This document shows, piece after piece, positions 46,601 to 55,791 of a stretch of 64,000 nucleotides of DNA. Source of the DNA: Streptomyces kanamyceticus (GTDB lineage Bacteria > Actinomycetota > Actinomycetes > Streptomycetales > Streptomycetaceae); the NCBI RefSeq assembly GCF_008704495.1, contig NZ_CP023699.1:8618001-8682000 (forward strand), read 5' to 3'. The stretch's first letter is position 1, and each line of letters starts with the position of its first letter. The translations under genes were made by a program, and so were the position numbers. The notes below the pieces were generated by a model that did not search any database, had not been told where the DNA came from, and saw only the letters and a list, made by a program, of their open reading frames with translations.

Positions 46601-49600
46601 CCGGACCAAAGACGTCATCTCCGACACCCGCACCGCCTACGACGGTGGCGTCTACGGCGCGGCACCGACCAAGGGCGACGCGACGACCACGGCGACCTTG
46701 AAGAGTCACAACGGCACCAAGGCCACCTACCTGGAGTCCGGCGCCTCCTACGACGGCTACGGACGCGAACTGACCACCACCGACCTGACGGCCGACGTCA
46801 CCGCGGAGGAAGGCAAGGACCCGGTCCGCGCCGCGCGCAAGGACGGCCGTACCACCACCACGTCCTACACCCCCGCTACCGGCCGGCCCACGCAGACCAA
46901 GGTCACCACGCCGCCCGCCACGTTGCTCGACCCCGCCACAGCCCAGACCACCACCACAGAACTCGACGCGGTCAGCGGCCTCCCGGTCAAGCAGACCGAC
47001 ACCAACGGCAACGTCACCGCATACGCGCATGACGCTCTGGGGCGCTCGGCCAAGGTGTGGCTTGCGAATCGCGAGACCAGCCAGACCCCCAATTACGAGT
47101 TCGTCTACGCCGTCACGGAGGGGAAACCGTCGACCGTCGCCACCAAGACCCTCGACAACAGCGGCGGCCAGATCACCTCGTACGCGCTCTACGACGGCTT
47201 CCTGCGTGAGCGCCAGACCCAGGCCCCGGGCCCGAGTCCGGACGCATCCTCACTGACGTCTTCTACGACGAACGGGGCCTGGCAACAAAGACCTTCGCCC
47301 CCTACTACACAACCGGCGCACCCACCACCACCCTCTTCGAGCCCAACGACATCAGGACGGTGGAGACCCAGAACCGCACCACCTACGACGGTCTGGGCCG
47401 CGAGGTCGAGAACCAGCAGCTGGGCGCTCATGTCGACGGCGCGAAGGTCCTGAACACCACCACCACCGTGTACGGCGGAGACCGCGCCACGGTGATCCCG
47501 CCCGAGGGCGGCACCGCCACCACCACCCTCACCGACGCCCGCGGCAACACGACCGAACTGCGCCAGCACCACGAGCGCAAGGCCGACGCGGCATACGACA
47601 CCACGCTCTACACGCACACGCCGCGCGGCGAACTGTCCAAGGTCACCGACCCGGCCGGCAACAGCTGGACCTACACCTACGACCAGCTCGGCCGCCAGAC
47701 CGAGACGACCGACCCCGACCGGGGCAAATCCATCAGTGACTATGACGACCGGGGCCAGCTGACCACCAGCACGGACGCCCGCAAAGTGACCTTGGTCAAC
47801 GTCTACGACAACCTGGGTCGCAAGACCGAACTGCGAGAGGGGACCGACTCTGGCCCCTTGCGCGCCAAGTGGGTCTACGACACGGTCACCGGCGCCAAGG
47901 GGCAACTCGCCGAGTCCACCCGCTACATCGGCGACGACGCTTACACCAGCAAGGTCACGGCGTACGACAAGCTCTACCGGGCCACGAAGACCGCCGTCGT
48001 CATCCCCGCCAAGGAAGGAAGCCTCCAAGGCGCCTACCAGAGCGGCACCACCTACAAGCCCTCCGGCCTGACCGCCACGGTCAGCTACTCGGCGGCCGGT
48101 TCCCTGCCCGCAGGCTCGTTCAACTACGACTACGAAGACAAGACGCTGCGCCCCATCTCGGTCTTCGGCCAAGGCATGACGAGCAGCACCAAGTACAGCT
48201 ACACCGGCAAGCCCCTGCAGTACGACCTAGGACTGACGGGCAACGCGAAGATCACCCGGGTCACCAACACCTACGAGGCGGGCACGCAGCGTCTGGCCAC
48301 CTCCCGGGTCGACCGCACGGACCAAGTCGGCGTCGACCGCCACGTCACCTACGGCTACGACGAGGTCGGCAACGTCCGCTCCATGGCCGACGTCTCCCGG
48401 ACCGGCACCGACAACCAGTGCTTCACCTACGACTACCTGGCCCGGCTCACCGAGGCGTGGACACAGAACACCGCGACGTGCGCTACAGACCCGGCCGGTG
48501 ACAAGGTCGGCGGACCGGCCCCGTACTGGCATTCCTACACCTACGACAAGGTCGGCAACCGGCAGACCGAAACCCTGCACAATCCGGCGGGTGACAGCAC
48601 CAAGGACACCAAGCGCACCTACACCTATCCCACTCCCGGAAGCTCCCAGCCGCACACCCTGACTGATGTCAGTACCTCAGGGCCGACCGGCACCAGCAAG
48701 TCGATCTTCGAGTACGACGACACCGGCAACACCATCACCCGCAAGGTGAGTGGCGACGGCCAGAAGCTCACCTGGGACGCCGAGGGGCACCTCGCCAAGG
48801 TCACCGAGGCCGACAAGGTCACCGAGTACGTGTACGACGCCGACGGCAACCGCCTCATCGGCCGCACCGACGCGGACACCACCCTCTACCTCGGCCACAC
48901 CGAACTCACCCTCGCCAAGGGTGCGACCAAGGCGAAAGCCACGCGCTACATCACGCTCGGCGGCAGCCACCAGGCGATCCGCAACGACGACGGTACCTTC
49001 GACTTCACTATCGCCGACCACCACGGCACCGGCCAACTCGCGATTAACGCAGCCGACCTGGCCCTCAGTCAGAAGCGCACGCTCCCCTTCGGCGGACCGC
49101 GTGGTGACGCCCCCAAGGAGTGGCCCGGCACCAAGGGCTTCGTCGGCGGCACCGACGACACCAAAGCCACCGGCCTGACCCACCTCGGGGCCCGCGAATA
49201 CGACCCGGCCACCGGACGGTTCATCTCGGTCGACCCATTGATGGACCCGACCGACCCGCAGCAGATGCAGGGCTACACCTACGGCAACAACAACCCCGCC
49301 ACCCTCTCCGACCCCGACGGCCTGCGCCCGATGGGAGCCTGCGACCACGGCGGCCCCTGCAACGTCGGCAGCAAGAAGAAGCCGAAGTGGGAAACCTGGA
49401 CCTACACCAGCAGAGGCAGCTGGTCCTGGGGCTGGTCCGCCAGCAGCACCTCGCGTTGGACCTCCGGTAACTACCGCTACAGCTCGACCAGTTGGCTGCA
49501 CTACAACCGCAACTCCGGCTACAGCCTCTCCAACAGCGGCGTATCCAAGATCCGCAAGCCCGAGCCCAAACGTGTCGCGGCGCCGGACTCAAGCATCTAT

Positions 49601-50593
49601 GGCATGGGTACTAACCCCAACTGGAAGCATCATGACAATGCCGCCCCAGCGCCGAAGCAAGACCTCTCGTTCTTGTGCTCGCCCAGTGATAGCAAGTTGA
49701 AGTGCGATCTCCGGCAGTCGTCCTACCGCACCTCCGAACTCATCTCGATGGTGGCGGGCGCCAGAGCAGCCGCGGGTGTCAAGGGTTCCAAGGGTCTCAG
49801 GAACCCTGGAGGCTGCACCTGCTTCGTGGCCGGCACCCCCGTCCTGATGGCCAACGACACACATAAGGACATCAAGGACGTCGAGGTCGGTGACAAGGTC
49901 CTTGCCACCGACCCGGAGACCGGCAAGACCACGGCCCGCAAGGTCACGAACAAGATCGTCACAGACAAGGACAGGGAGTTCGTCGACCTGACGATCTCCG
50001 CCAAGGACGGCACCGGATCCCTCACCGCCACCGGTGAACACCCCTTCTGGGTCCCCTCGCTGAAGCTCTGGCTCGAAGCGAACGACCTCGAAGCAGGCAT
50101 CACCCTGCGTACCGACAAGGGCGAGACGGTCAAGGTCAGGTTTGTCCGGCATTATCAGGAACGGCAGCGCACCTACAATCTCACCGTCGAAGGCGTCCAC
50201 ACGTACTATGTGGTCGCGGGAGAAACGCCGGTACTCGTACACAACAGCGGAGGCCACACCCCAGACGACGGGATGGTCACTGTTGGCCGTTGGATGTCTG
50301 GGGCAGAGCATCAGGCGATGATGGAGACCGGAATGGTTCAACGTGGTGGGGGTGGTTTCACCTACGTGGTGTACCCAGCAAGCCGAGACGCATATATATC
50401 GGCACGCCCGGGATCCGTGTACGCGGAATTCGACGTGCCGAAGTCTTCACTCATTCCTGGCGGCAGGTCGGGGGACTTCAAGATGTCAGATTCCGACACC
50501 ATCTTTGCTCGTCTGGCGCAGAAGAAGGGGAACCCTGTTCCTCAACTTCCCGAGGCCAAGAACATCAAGCTGGGAGGATGGGGATGTCCCTAG
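43690..50593 (+). pseudogene. Rhs-repeat polymorphic toxin with HINT domain and TreTu-like tail, two one-base deletions
   Basis: A secreted Rhs cage toxin, about 2301 residues when the frame is repaired. After a signal peptide (SLALSAVLVGTLLQAAAAPTAVA) come a SpvB-like N-terminal region (SPSVGLSYSSGSIDG), YD/Rhs repeats and the core-closing segment GLTHLGAREYDPATGRFISVDP. A pretoxin HINT domain follows (CFVAGTPVLMAND to TPVLVHNSGG). The ~95-residue tail (VGRWMSGAEHQAMMETG, YAEFDVPKSSLIPGG) resembles TreTu-type toxins that ADP-ribosylate EF-Tu. Break 1: at 45541-45552 the text reads CGCTGGGCATGG where one more G would give HRWGMADTDYQLL. Break 2: near 47229-47236 GGGCCCGAG lacks one C; adding it gives PGPESGRILTDVFYDERG. 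Both lie in G or C runs. Either real decay or homopolymer error; the flanking sequence is otherwise well kept. Confidence 0.85.
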
Positions 50594-50898
50594 GTAGTGT
50601 GCTGCTGGAGCGGGCTCAGGAGTGGATCCGACAGGAAATCCACAAGACAGAGGCTCTGCGGGATATTTCAGAGATTGAGACGTCCCCTAATGAGGGTGAG
50701 CTGACGTCAGTGAGCTGGATCCTTGATGGCGGCAACTTCATGGCTCAGGTGGTGCTGTGGGATACCGGGGAATTCGAGGAAGATCTAGCGAACTCGGAAA
50801 CGGGCCAAGTTCGCACGCGGAGCGGCCGCCTGACGGCGCTTGATGATCTCGAACCCTGCCTTGCGGCCGCCCGCGATTGGGTTCTCCAGGACCTTTGA
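50584..50898 (+). CDS. Probable immunity protein of the Rhs toxin
   Basis: 104 residues (MSLGSVLLERAQEWI), no signal peptide, acidic. The ATG lies inside the last codons of the Rhs gene (overlap 10 bases) with GGGAGG just upstream, so it is translationally coupled to the toxin. Position and size fit a cognate cytosolic immunity protein. The family is not recognised; if the toxin is TreTu-like, this would be the neutralising partner. Confidence 0.65.
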   Translation: MSLGSVLLERAQEWIRQEIHKTEALRDISEIETSPNEGELTSVSWILDGGNFMAQVVLWDTGEFEEDLANSETGQVRTRSGRLTALDDLEPCLAAARDWVLQDL

Positions 50899-50928
50899 GG
50901 GTTCGCTGGTAAGTGTGCGTTAGCGAAT

Positions 50929-50964
50929 ATGGAGCCCCGTCAGCAGCGCCTGGCGGGGCTCCAT
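50929..50964 (+). terminator. Terminator after the Rhs immunity gene
   Basis: ATGGAGCCCCG (50929-50939) and CGGGGCTCCAT (50954-50964) form a perfect 11-bp stem with a 14-base loop, 30 bases after the immunity stop. It may also serve leftward transcription from the integrase remnant. Confidence 0.65.
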
Positions 50965-51019
50965 CGTGGTGTGACGGCAGTAGTTGACGGCAAGGCCAGC
51001 GGGCGGGGACCGCGCAGAG

Positions 51020-51159
51020 CGATGGTTCGTCGTCGGGCTTGCCAGTGATCTCGGAGGGGTTGCGGAGGGCGTGGCCGAGGAGGTCGATGGCGTCGCGTTG
51101 GAGGTGGAATCGGGGCGTGGGCGTAAACGTCGGCGGTGACGCCGATGTGGGCGCGGCCG
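51020..51159 (-). pseudogene. C-terminal scrap of a tyrosine site-specific recombinase (integrase)
   Basis: Reading the minus strand from 51159 gives GRAHIGVTADVYAHA, the block around the catalytic tyrosine of phage/ICE integrases (Tyr in DVYAH). One base then has to be removed in a CCCC run to continue as RFHLQRDAIDLLGHALRNP and SEITGKPDDEP, typical of the C-terminal tail. No upstream integrase domains are present. The element it belonged to has been largely deleted, but the scrap marks past integration between the Rhs cassette and the tuf fragment. Confidence 0.55.
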
Positions 51160-51180
51160 AGGGGTGGGCTCATCATTAGG

Positions 51181-52048
51181 TGGGGGTGCAACCGGCGGTC
51201 GGTGAGGATGGGGCGCCCGAGGCTCCTGAGCTGTCTCTGCGGGCTGTGAATGAGGCTCTCGGCGCGACCGGGTTCGCCGCATTCGCGGGGACCGACTGCG
51301 TCGCCCCCTGTGTGTCCCGCCGTAGTGGCGCATCCTGGCGGCCCTCACGTCCACCCTGTCCATCCGCTCCATCGTGCTGCCAGCTGGCCCGGTCGTCGCA
51401 AGGTAGGCAGGCGGGGGAGAAGAAACCCGGAAACGCAAACATGCGGCCCTTGCTTAACCTGTGAGCAACAGTCGGCAGTCTGTGGCGCACGTCCCGCCCC
51501 CTCGCCAAGCCCGATCATGTTGGTTCCACCAACGCACACGGCTCAACCGGGAATACGCTCTGCTCAACTAGCAATTGGCGCCTGCTGTCCAAGCCGGTGC
51601 GCGGGGGCCTGCAACCTCATGGGCAAGGGCTGCATTGGACAAGGGCACGTAATAGGTCTCAGAGGGCGGGCCGCCTCGACCCCCATTGGTAATGGGGCGG
51701 TGAAAGTGCTCGAAAGTCCTCGTGAGAGGGGTGGTCCGCTCTTCCGGAGTTGCCGGTGTCCTGATCGTGTCCCAGCCGCGATGACCGTGGAGGTCACCCG
51801 TGATGGCACCGATCCTGTTCACCGCCTTTTGCATGTCCGGGTGACCTGTGCCCATGCAGTGGCGCGGTCGCGCACAGGTGACTGCTCGGTGACCGCGTGG
51901 TTCCGGAATCGGTCGCGACGAGTGCCGGTGCTCACGGCTTTCCGATGCGGAATCCACACCGGTGCCGCACTCCCGGCCACTCCCGCCACTGCTCGTGGAA
52001 GGGCGGATCGATCCCCGCTTGGCGATTCGCGCCGTTCAGGAACCCCAG
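51181..52048. other. Gene-poor scar between the integrase remnant and the tuf fragment
   Basis: About 870 bases with no gene I can support. Open frames on both strands are short or compositionally odd; the longest minus-strand one (51568-51957, 129 codons) has no recognisable domain. No EF-Tu domain I motif was found in the bases just upstream of the tuf fragment. This is probably decayed junction DNA. Confidence 0.5.
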
Positions 52049-52570
52049 ATGACCACCCCCACCGGGCGTGGCACCGTGGTCACCGGCGCCGTCGAGCGCG
52101 GCACGGTGCGCGTCGGTGACCGCGTGGAGGTGCTCGGCGCCGACACGGAGACGGTGGTCACGGGCCTGGAGACGTTCGGCAAGCCGATGGAGGAGGCGCA
52201 GGCGGGGGACAACGTGGCGCTGTTGCTCCGCGGTCTGCCACGCGACGCCGTACGCCGCGGTCATGTCGTGGCGGCGCCCGGCAGTGTCGTTCCGAGCAGG
52301 CGCTTCACCGCGCAGGTGTACGTCCTCTCGGCGCGCGAGGGCGGCCGCAGGACCGCGATCGCCACGGGCTACCGGCCGCAGTTCTACCTCCGCACCGCGG
52401 ACGTGGTCGGCGACGTCGACCTCGGTGACGCGGCGGTCGCCCGGCCCGGCGACACGGTCACGATGACGGTCGAGCTGGGCCGCGACGTGCCGTTGGAGAC
52501 GGGCCTCGGCTTCGCGATCCGGGAGGGCGGCCGCACCGTCGGGGCGGGCACGGTCACGGAGGTCGCCTGA
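52049..52570 (+). pseudogene. tuf: EF-Tu fragment: domains II and III only, GTPase domain missing
   Basis: The frame encodes TGRGTVVTGAVERGTVRVGD, EAQAGDNVALLLRG, GYRPQFYLRTADVVG, VARPGDTVTMTVEL and FAIREGGRTVGAGTVTEVA. These are the complete domain II and III signatures of elongation factor Tu. Homology begins at the domain I/II junction, and the whole GTP-binding domain (about 200 residues) is absent. ATG 52049 or an upstream frame from 51962 could start it, but there is no convincing ribosome binding site. It most resembles a remnant of a second Streptomyces tuf gene cut by the event that left the integrase scrap. Expression as a small EF-Tu-like protein cannot be excluded. Confidence 0.8.
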
Positions 52571-52658
52571 CGGGGCGTGCCCGGGCGCGCCCGCCCGGAG
52601 GGTCGGGGTGTACGCACTCGTGCGCACGCCCCGGCCCACGCCCCGGCGAGGAGTACGC

Positions 52659-53819
52659 CTACGTCATCGCGACGCGGTACAGCGTCGCGAGCGCCTCGTC
52701 GATGGGGTGGGGCTCGGGCCTGCCCGCGGAATCGAGCTTGTTCCACCGCTGCAGGTTCACCGCGACCGCCAGCTGCCGCTTGCCGTCGGCGCGGGTCATG
52801 GCCAGCGTCCCGCCACCCCAGACCGTGCCGCCGTGGCCCCAGAAGACGCTCTGGCCGGGGCCCTCGGTCGGGTACAGGCCGAGGCCGTAGTCGATCGTCT
52901 TCTGCTCCTGGGAGACGATCTGGACGGTGCGTCGCATCTGCGCCAGCGACGAGTGGCTGACGATCTGGCCGGACAGGAGCAGGCCGTAGAAGCGGTTGAG
53001 GTCCGAGACGGTTGATATCAGCGAGGCCGAAGGGCCCGCGAACGACATGTCGAAGACGCTGTAGTCGCGCGGCGGGTCGATCTTGCCGAGCCATGACTCG
53101 TAGAGCAGCGAGTGCGGCCCCTCGACGTGTGGTCCGGTGGGGAATCCGGTGTCCCGGAGCCCGGCGCGCTCGATGACGTTCCGGGTGATGTGCTGCTCGG
53201 TCGGGGTGTCGGTCACCTGTTCGAGGAGCTGGGCGAGGAGCAGGTAGTTGGTGTTGGAGTACAAGCCCGGAGCGCCGCCGGGGACGCCGACGGCGGGTGC
53301 GGAGGCCCCCATCTCGATCAGGGCGGTGGGATCGAACCGGGTGAACCGGTGGTCGTCCAGGCTCTCAGGCCCGGTGGCGGCGAAATCGGGGAACGCCTTG
53401 AGGGAGGGGTAGGCGTACGGCAGGTACTCGGCGAGGCCGCTGGTGTGGTTGATCAGCATCCGGACCGTGATCGCGTCACCGCGTTCGCCGGGCACCAGCT
53501 TCGGGAGGTACCGGCCGATCGGTGCGTCGAGACCGATCCGACCGGCCTCGACCTCCCGCAGGACCGCGGCGGCGGTGAAGGTCTTGGTGACGCTGCCGAC
53601 GCGGTGGCGCATGTCGGCGGTGACGGGGCGGCCGGTGGCGACATCGGCGACGCCCGCGGCGCCGCGCCAGACGTCGTCACCGTCCCGTACCTCGGCGAAC
53701 AGGCCCGGCACACCGGCGCGGTGGACGTTCTCGATGGCCGAGTCCAGCTCCGCGGAGTTCAGCCCCGTGGAATTCAGCTCCGCGGAGTTCAGCTCCGTGG
53801 AATTCGGCGAGTTCTTCAC
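52659..53819 (-). CDS. Serine hydrolase, class C beta-lactamase/DD-peptidase family
   Basis: 386 residues with the penicillin-binding-like fold. The SxxK motif is SVTK (in RVGSVTKTFTAA), the Y-x-N motif is YSNTN, and WGHGGTVWGG supplies the HxG-type third motif. Members are esterases, DD-peptidases or lactamases. The GTG at 53819 is chosen because AAAGGA lies about 8-13 bases upstream; no classical signal peptide is present from this start. The first ~30 residues hold four tandem copies of NS(A/T)(E/G)L. It is divergent from the TetR gene and probably controlled by it. Confidence 0.85.
   Translation of the reverse strand: MKNSPNSTELNSAELNSTGLNSAELDSAIENVHRAGVPGLFAEVRDGDDVWRGAAGVADVATGRPVTADMRHRVGSVTKTFTAAAVLREVEAGRIGLDAPIGRYLPKLVPGERGDAITVRMLINHTSGLAEYLPYAYPSLKAFPDFAATGPESLDDHRFTRFDPTALIEMGASAPAVGVPGGAPGLYSNTNYLLLAQLLEQVTDTPTEQHITRNVIERAGLRDTGFPTGPHVEGPHSLLYESWLGKIDPPRDYSVFDMSFAGPSASLISTVSDLNRFYGLLLSGQIVSHSSLAQMRRTVQIVSQEQKTIDYGLGLYPTEGPGQSVFWGHGGTVWGGGTLAMTRADGKRQLAVAVNLQRWNKLDSAGRPEPHPIDEALATLYRVAMT
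53745..53804 (-). repeat. Coding minisatellite: four tandem 15-bp units at the 5' end of the serine hydrolase
   Basis: Units of the form CAGC(T/C)CCG(C/T)GGA(G/A)TT on the plus strand at 53745-53759, 53760-53774, 53775-53789 and 53790-53804. Being in frame, they add five residues each (NS-x-x-L). Alternating copies are nearly identical, suggesting recent duplication of a 30-bp pair. Confidence 0.8.
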
Positions 53820-53931
53820 GTCATGCGTCCTTTCGTCTTCCCCGGGGCGGGCGCCGCAAGGGGGGCACCCGAGCCGGACAACAGGGCACGAGCGGCATGC
53901 CGGTCCGACCGGCAGCCTCATGTCCTCATTA

Positions 53932-53948
53932 TGCACGCGGTGCGTGCA
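53932..53948. promoter_or_regulatory. Candidate TetR operator in the divergent promoter
   Basis: TGCACGC-GGT-GCGTGCA is a perfect 7-bp palindrome with a 3-base spacer. It lies 44 bases before the TetR start and 112 bases before the hydrolase start, the usual place for an autoregulated TetR site. Confidence 0.6.
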
Positions 53949-53992
53949 ACACCAAGTGCATAGGTACGCTGGGTCCCGGCGAGAGGAGCAAC

Positions 53993-54676
53993 ATGGCAGG
54001 CCGCAGGCGTTGGTCGACCGAAGAGATCCTGGATGCGGCGGCGGAGTTGCTGCGCACGAGCGACGCGGACTCGTTCAGCGTGCGCAAGCTCGCCGCGGCC
54101 CTCGGGACCGACTCCTCCAGCCTCTACCGGCACTTCCGCAGCAAGACCGAGCTGCTGCGCGCGGTCGCCGACCGGATACTGCTGACCGCGATGGCCGACC
54201 ACCGGCCCGAGGGCGACTGGAAGCAGCGGGTCACCGCCCTGGCCCTGCGGGCGAGAGAGGCCTTCGGGCAGCAGCCCCAACTCGCCGCGGTCTGGGGGCG
54301 CTACGCATCGGGCGGCACCGGTTCCCGGCTGGCCATGGAGGAGCTCCTTCAGGCGCTGCGCGCGTCCGGACTGCCCGACGCGGAGATCCCGGCGCGCTAC
54401 CACCGGATCGTGGTCCTCATCGTCGCGTTGATCTCCTCCGAGGCCGCGGTCAGCAGCATCACGCCCGAGGAGTACGAGCAGGGCATGGAGCTGTTCCGCG
54501 TCGCGGCGCTGGGCGCCGACCCCGAACGCTTCCCCGCCCTGGCCCACTTCGCCCGCGACGTCCGCCCCCTCGGGGTCGAACGCGGCGCCGCGTTCGAAGA
54601 GATCCTCGCCGCTCAGCTCGCCCAGATCGAGGCCGAGATTCCCCCGGGCCCGCCGACGGCCGGGGGCAAGGGCTGA
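53993..54676 (+). CDS. TetR-family transcriptional repressor
   Basis: 227 residues. The N-terminal HTH is classical: RWSTEEILDAAAELL, FSVRKLAAALGTDSSSLYRHF and SKTELLRAVAD. The C-terminal ligand domain is unassigned. The ATG at 53993 has GAGAGGAG 6-13 bases upstream. It faces the serine hydrolase with a palindromic site between them, so local repression of that gene and of itself is the simplest model. Confidence 0.92.
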   Translation: MAGRRRWSTEEILDAAAELLRTSDADSFSVRKLAAALGTDSSSLYRHFRSKTELLRAVADRILLTAMADHRPEGDWKQRVTALALRAREAFGQQPQLAAVWGRYASGGTGSRLAMEELLQALRASGLPDAEIPARYHRIVVLIVALISSEAAVSSITPEEYEQGMELFRVAALGADPERFPALAHFARDVRPLGVERGAAFEEILAAQLAQIEAEIPPGPPTAGGKG

Positions 54677-54699
54677 CGACGGACGGGCACAATGGGCGG

Positions 54700-55575
54700 G
54701 TGGACGAGCACGAGTTCGAGGGCGGAGCCGGTGACGAGGCGATTCCGGTGACCCGGGACGTCGATCACGGCACCGCCAAGCTGATGCCCGACGTAGACAG
54801 GGCCAGGGCCTGGCTGCTCACGGTGGACGGGGCCCCGCAGTCGTACGTCGACCTGGACGCGCCCACGCACCTGGAGTTCGAGTACGCGCGGCGGCTGGCG
54901 CACGTCCTGGACACCACCGGCGAACCCGGCCTGCCGCTCGACGTCCTCCACCTCGGCGGTGGCGCGCTCACCCTGCCCCGCTACGTCGCGGCCACCCGGC
55001 CGGGATCCCGGCAGGACGTCGTCGAGGCGGACCGCGCCCTGCTGGAACTGGTCGCCGAGCACCTGCCGTTGGCCGAGGGCGCCGGGGTCACCGTGCACGG
55101 CGCGGATGCCAGGGCGTGGCTCGACCGGGCGCCGGACGACAGCGCGGACATCGTCGTCGCCGACGTCTTCGGCGGTTCACGGGTGCCCGCGCACCTGACC
55201 ACCGTCGCCTACGCCAGGCAGGCGGCCCGCGTCCTGAGGCCGGACGGACACTACGCCGCGAACCTCGCCGACGGCTCGCCCTTCACCTTCCTCCGCTCCC
55301 AACTGGCCACCTTCGCCGAGGTCTTCGAAGAGCTCGCGCTGATCGCCGAGCCGTCCGTGCTGCGCGGCCGCCGCTTCGGGAACGCGGTGCTCGTGGCCTC
55401 GCACGAACCGCTCGACATCGCGGCCCTGACCCGGCGCGCGGCGTCCGACGCCTTTCCCGCCAGGGTCGAGCACGGGGCGGCGCTGCGGCGCCTGATCGGT
55501 GACGCGAAGCCCGTGCGCGACGAGGACGCGGTCGCCTCACCCGAGCCGCCCGACGGGGCTTTCAGCGTCGGCTGA
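54700..55575 (+). CDS. Spermidine synthase-like SAM-binding protein
   Basis: 291 residues from GTG 54700. The Rossmann-type methyltransferase fold shows DVLHLGGGALTLPRYVAA (motif I), DVVEADRALLELV, VHGADARAWL and IVVADVFGG, which match spermidine/spermine synthase-like 'fused' proteins of actinobacteria. The conserved polyamine-site residues cannot be confirmed by eye, so it may be a methyltransferase. It begins 23 bases after the TetR stop and may be read through from it. Confidence 0.8.
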   Translation: MDEHEFEGGAGDEAIPVTRDVDHGTAKLMPDVDRARAWLLTVDGAPQSYVDLDAPTHLEFEYARRLAHVLDTTGEPGLPLDVLHLGGGALTLPRYVAATRPGSRQDVVEADRALLELVAEHLPLAEGAGVTVHGADARAWLDRAPDDSADIVVADVFGGSRVPAHLTTVAYARQAARVLRPDGHYAANLADGSPFTFLRSQLATFAEVFEELALIAEPSVLRGRRFGNAVLVASHEPLDIAALTRRAASDAFPARVEHGAALRRLIGDAKPVRDEDAVASPEPPDGAFSVG

Positions 55576-55707
55576 GGCGAGTCCGACGTCCCCGCGTCGC
55601 CACCGGCGTCGAGAACCGCGAACGCCGCCGCGATCAACGCCCCGTGGCTTCCGAGGTTCGTCACGATCGCGGCGGCGGTCAGCGGCGGTCAGCGGCGTGT
55701 AGTTGCG

Positions 55708-55760
55708 GCCTGCCCAGGAGAGCCTGCCCAGGAGAGCCTGCCCAGGAGGGCCCGCCCAGG
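55708..55760. repeat. 14-bp tandem repeat in the gap after the spermidine-synthase-like gene
   Basis: Three full copies of GCCTGCCCAGGAG(A/G) (55708-55749) and a partial fourth (55750-55760). Just to the left GCGGCGGTCA repeats about 2.5 times (from ~55671). The 216-base gap between the convergent genes has no gene. Confidence 0.75.
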
Positions 55761-55791
55761 TGGCTCGGAACCGGGCCCCGCGCCCCGGGGC

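Noticed and set aside
51180..51464. Plus-strand open frame of ~94 codons after the integrase scrap.
   Set aside because: No recognisable domain, Cys/Ser/Arg/Pro-rich composition, no start signal.
52049..52570. Calling the EF-Tu fragment a dedicated decoy immunity protein.
   Set aside because: It lacks the GTPase domain that carries the target site, has no clear ribosome binding site, and a coupled candidate immunity gene already overlaps the toxin end.
55251..55664. Minus-strand frame of 137 codons overlapping the spermidine-synthase-like gene.
   Set aside because: Mostly antisense to a well-supported gene; the short unique part is too small to name.
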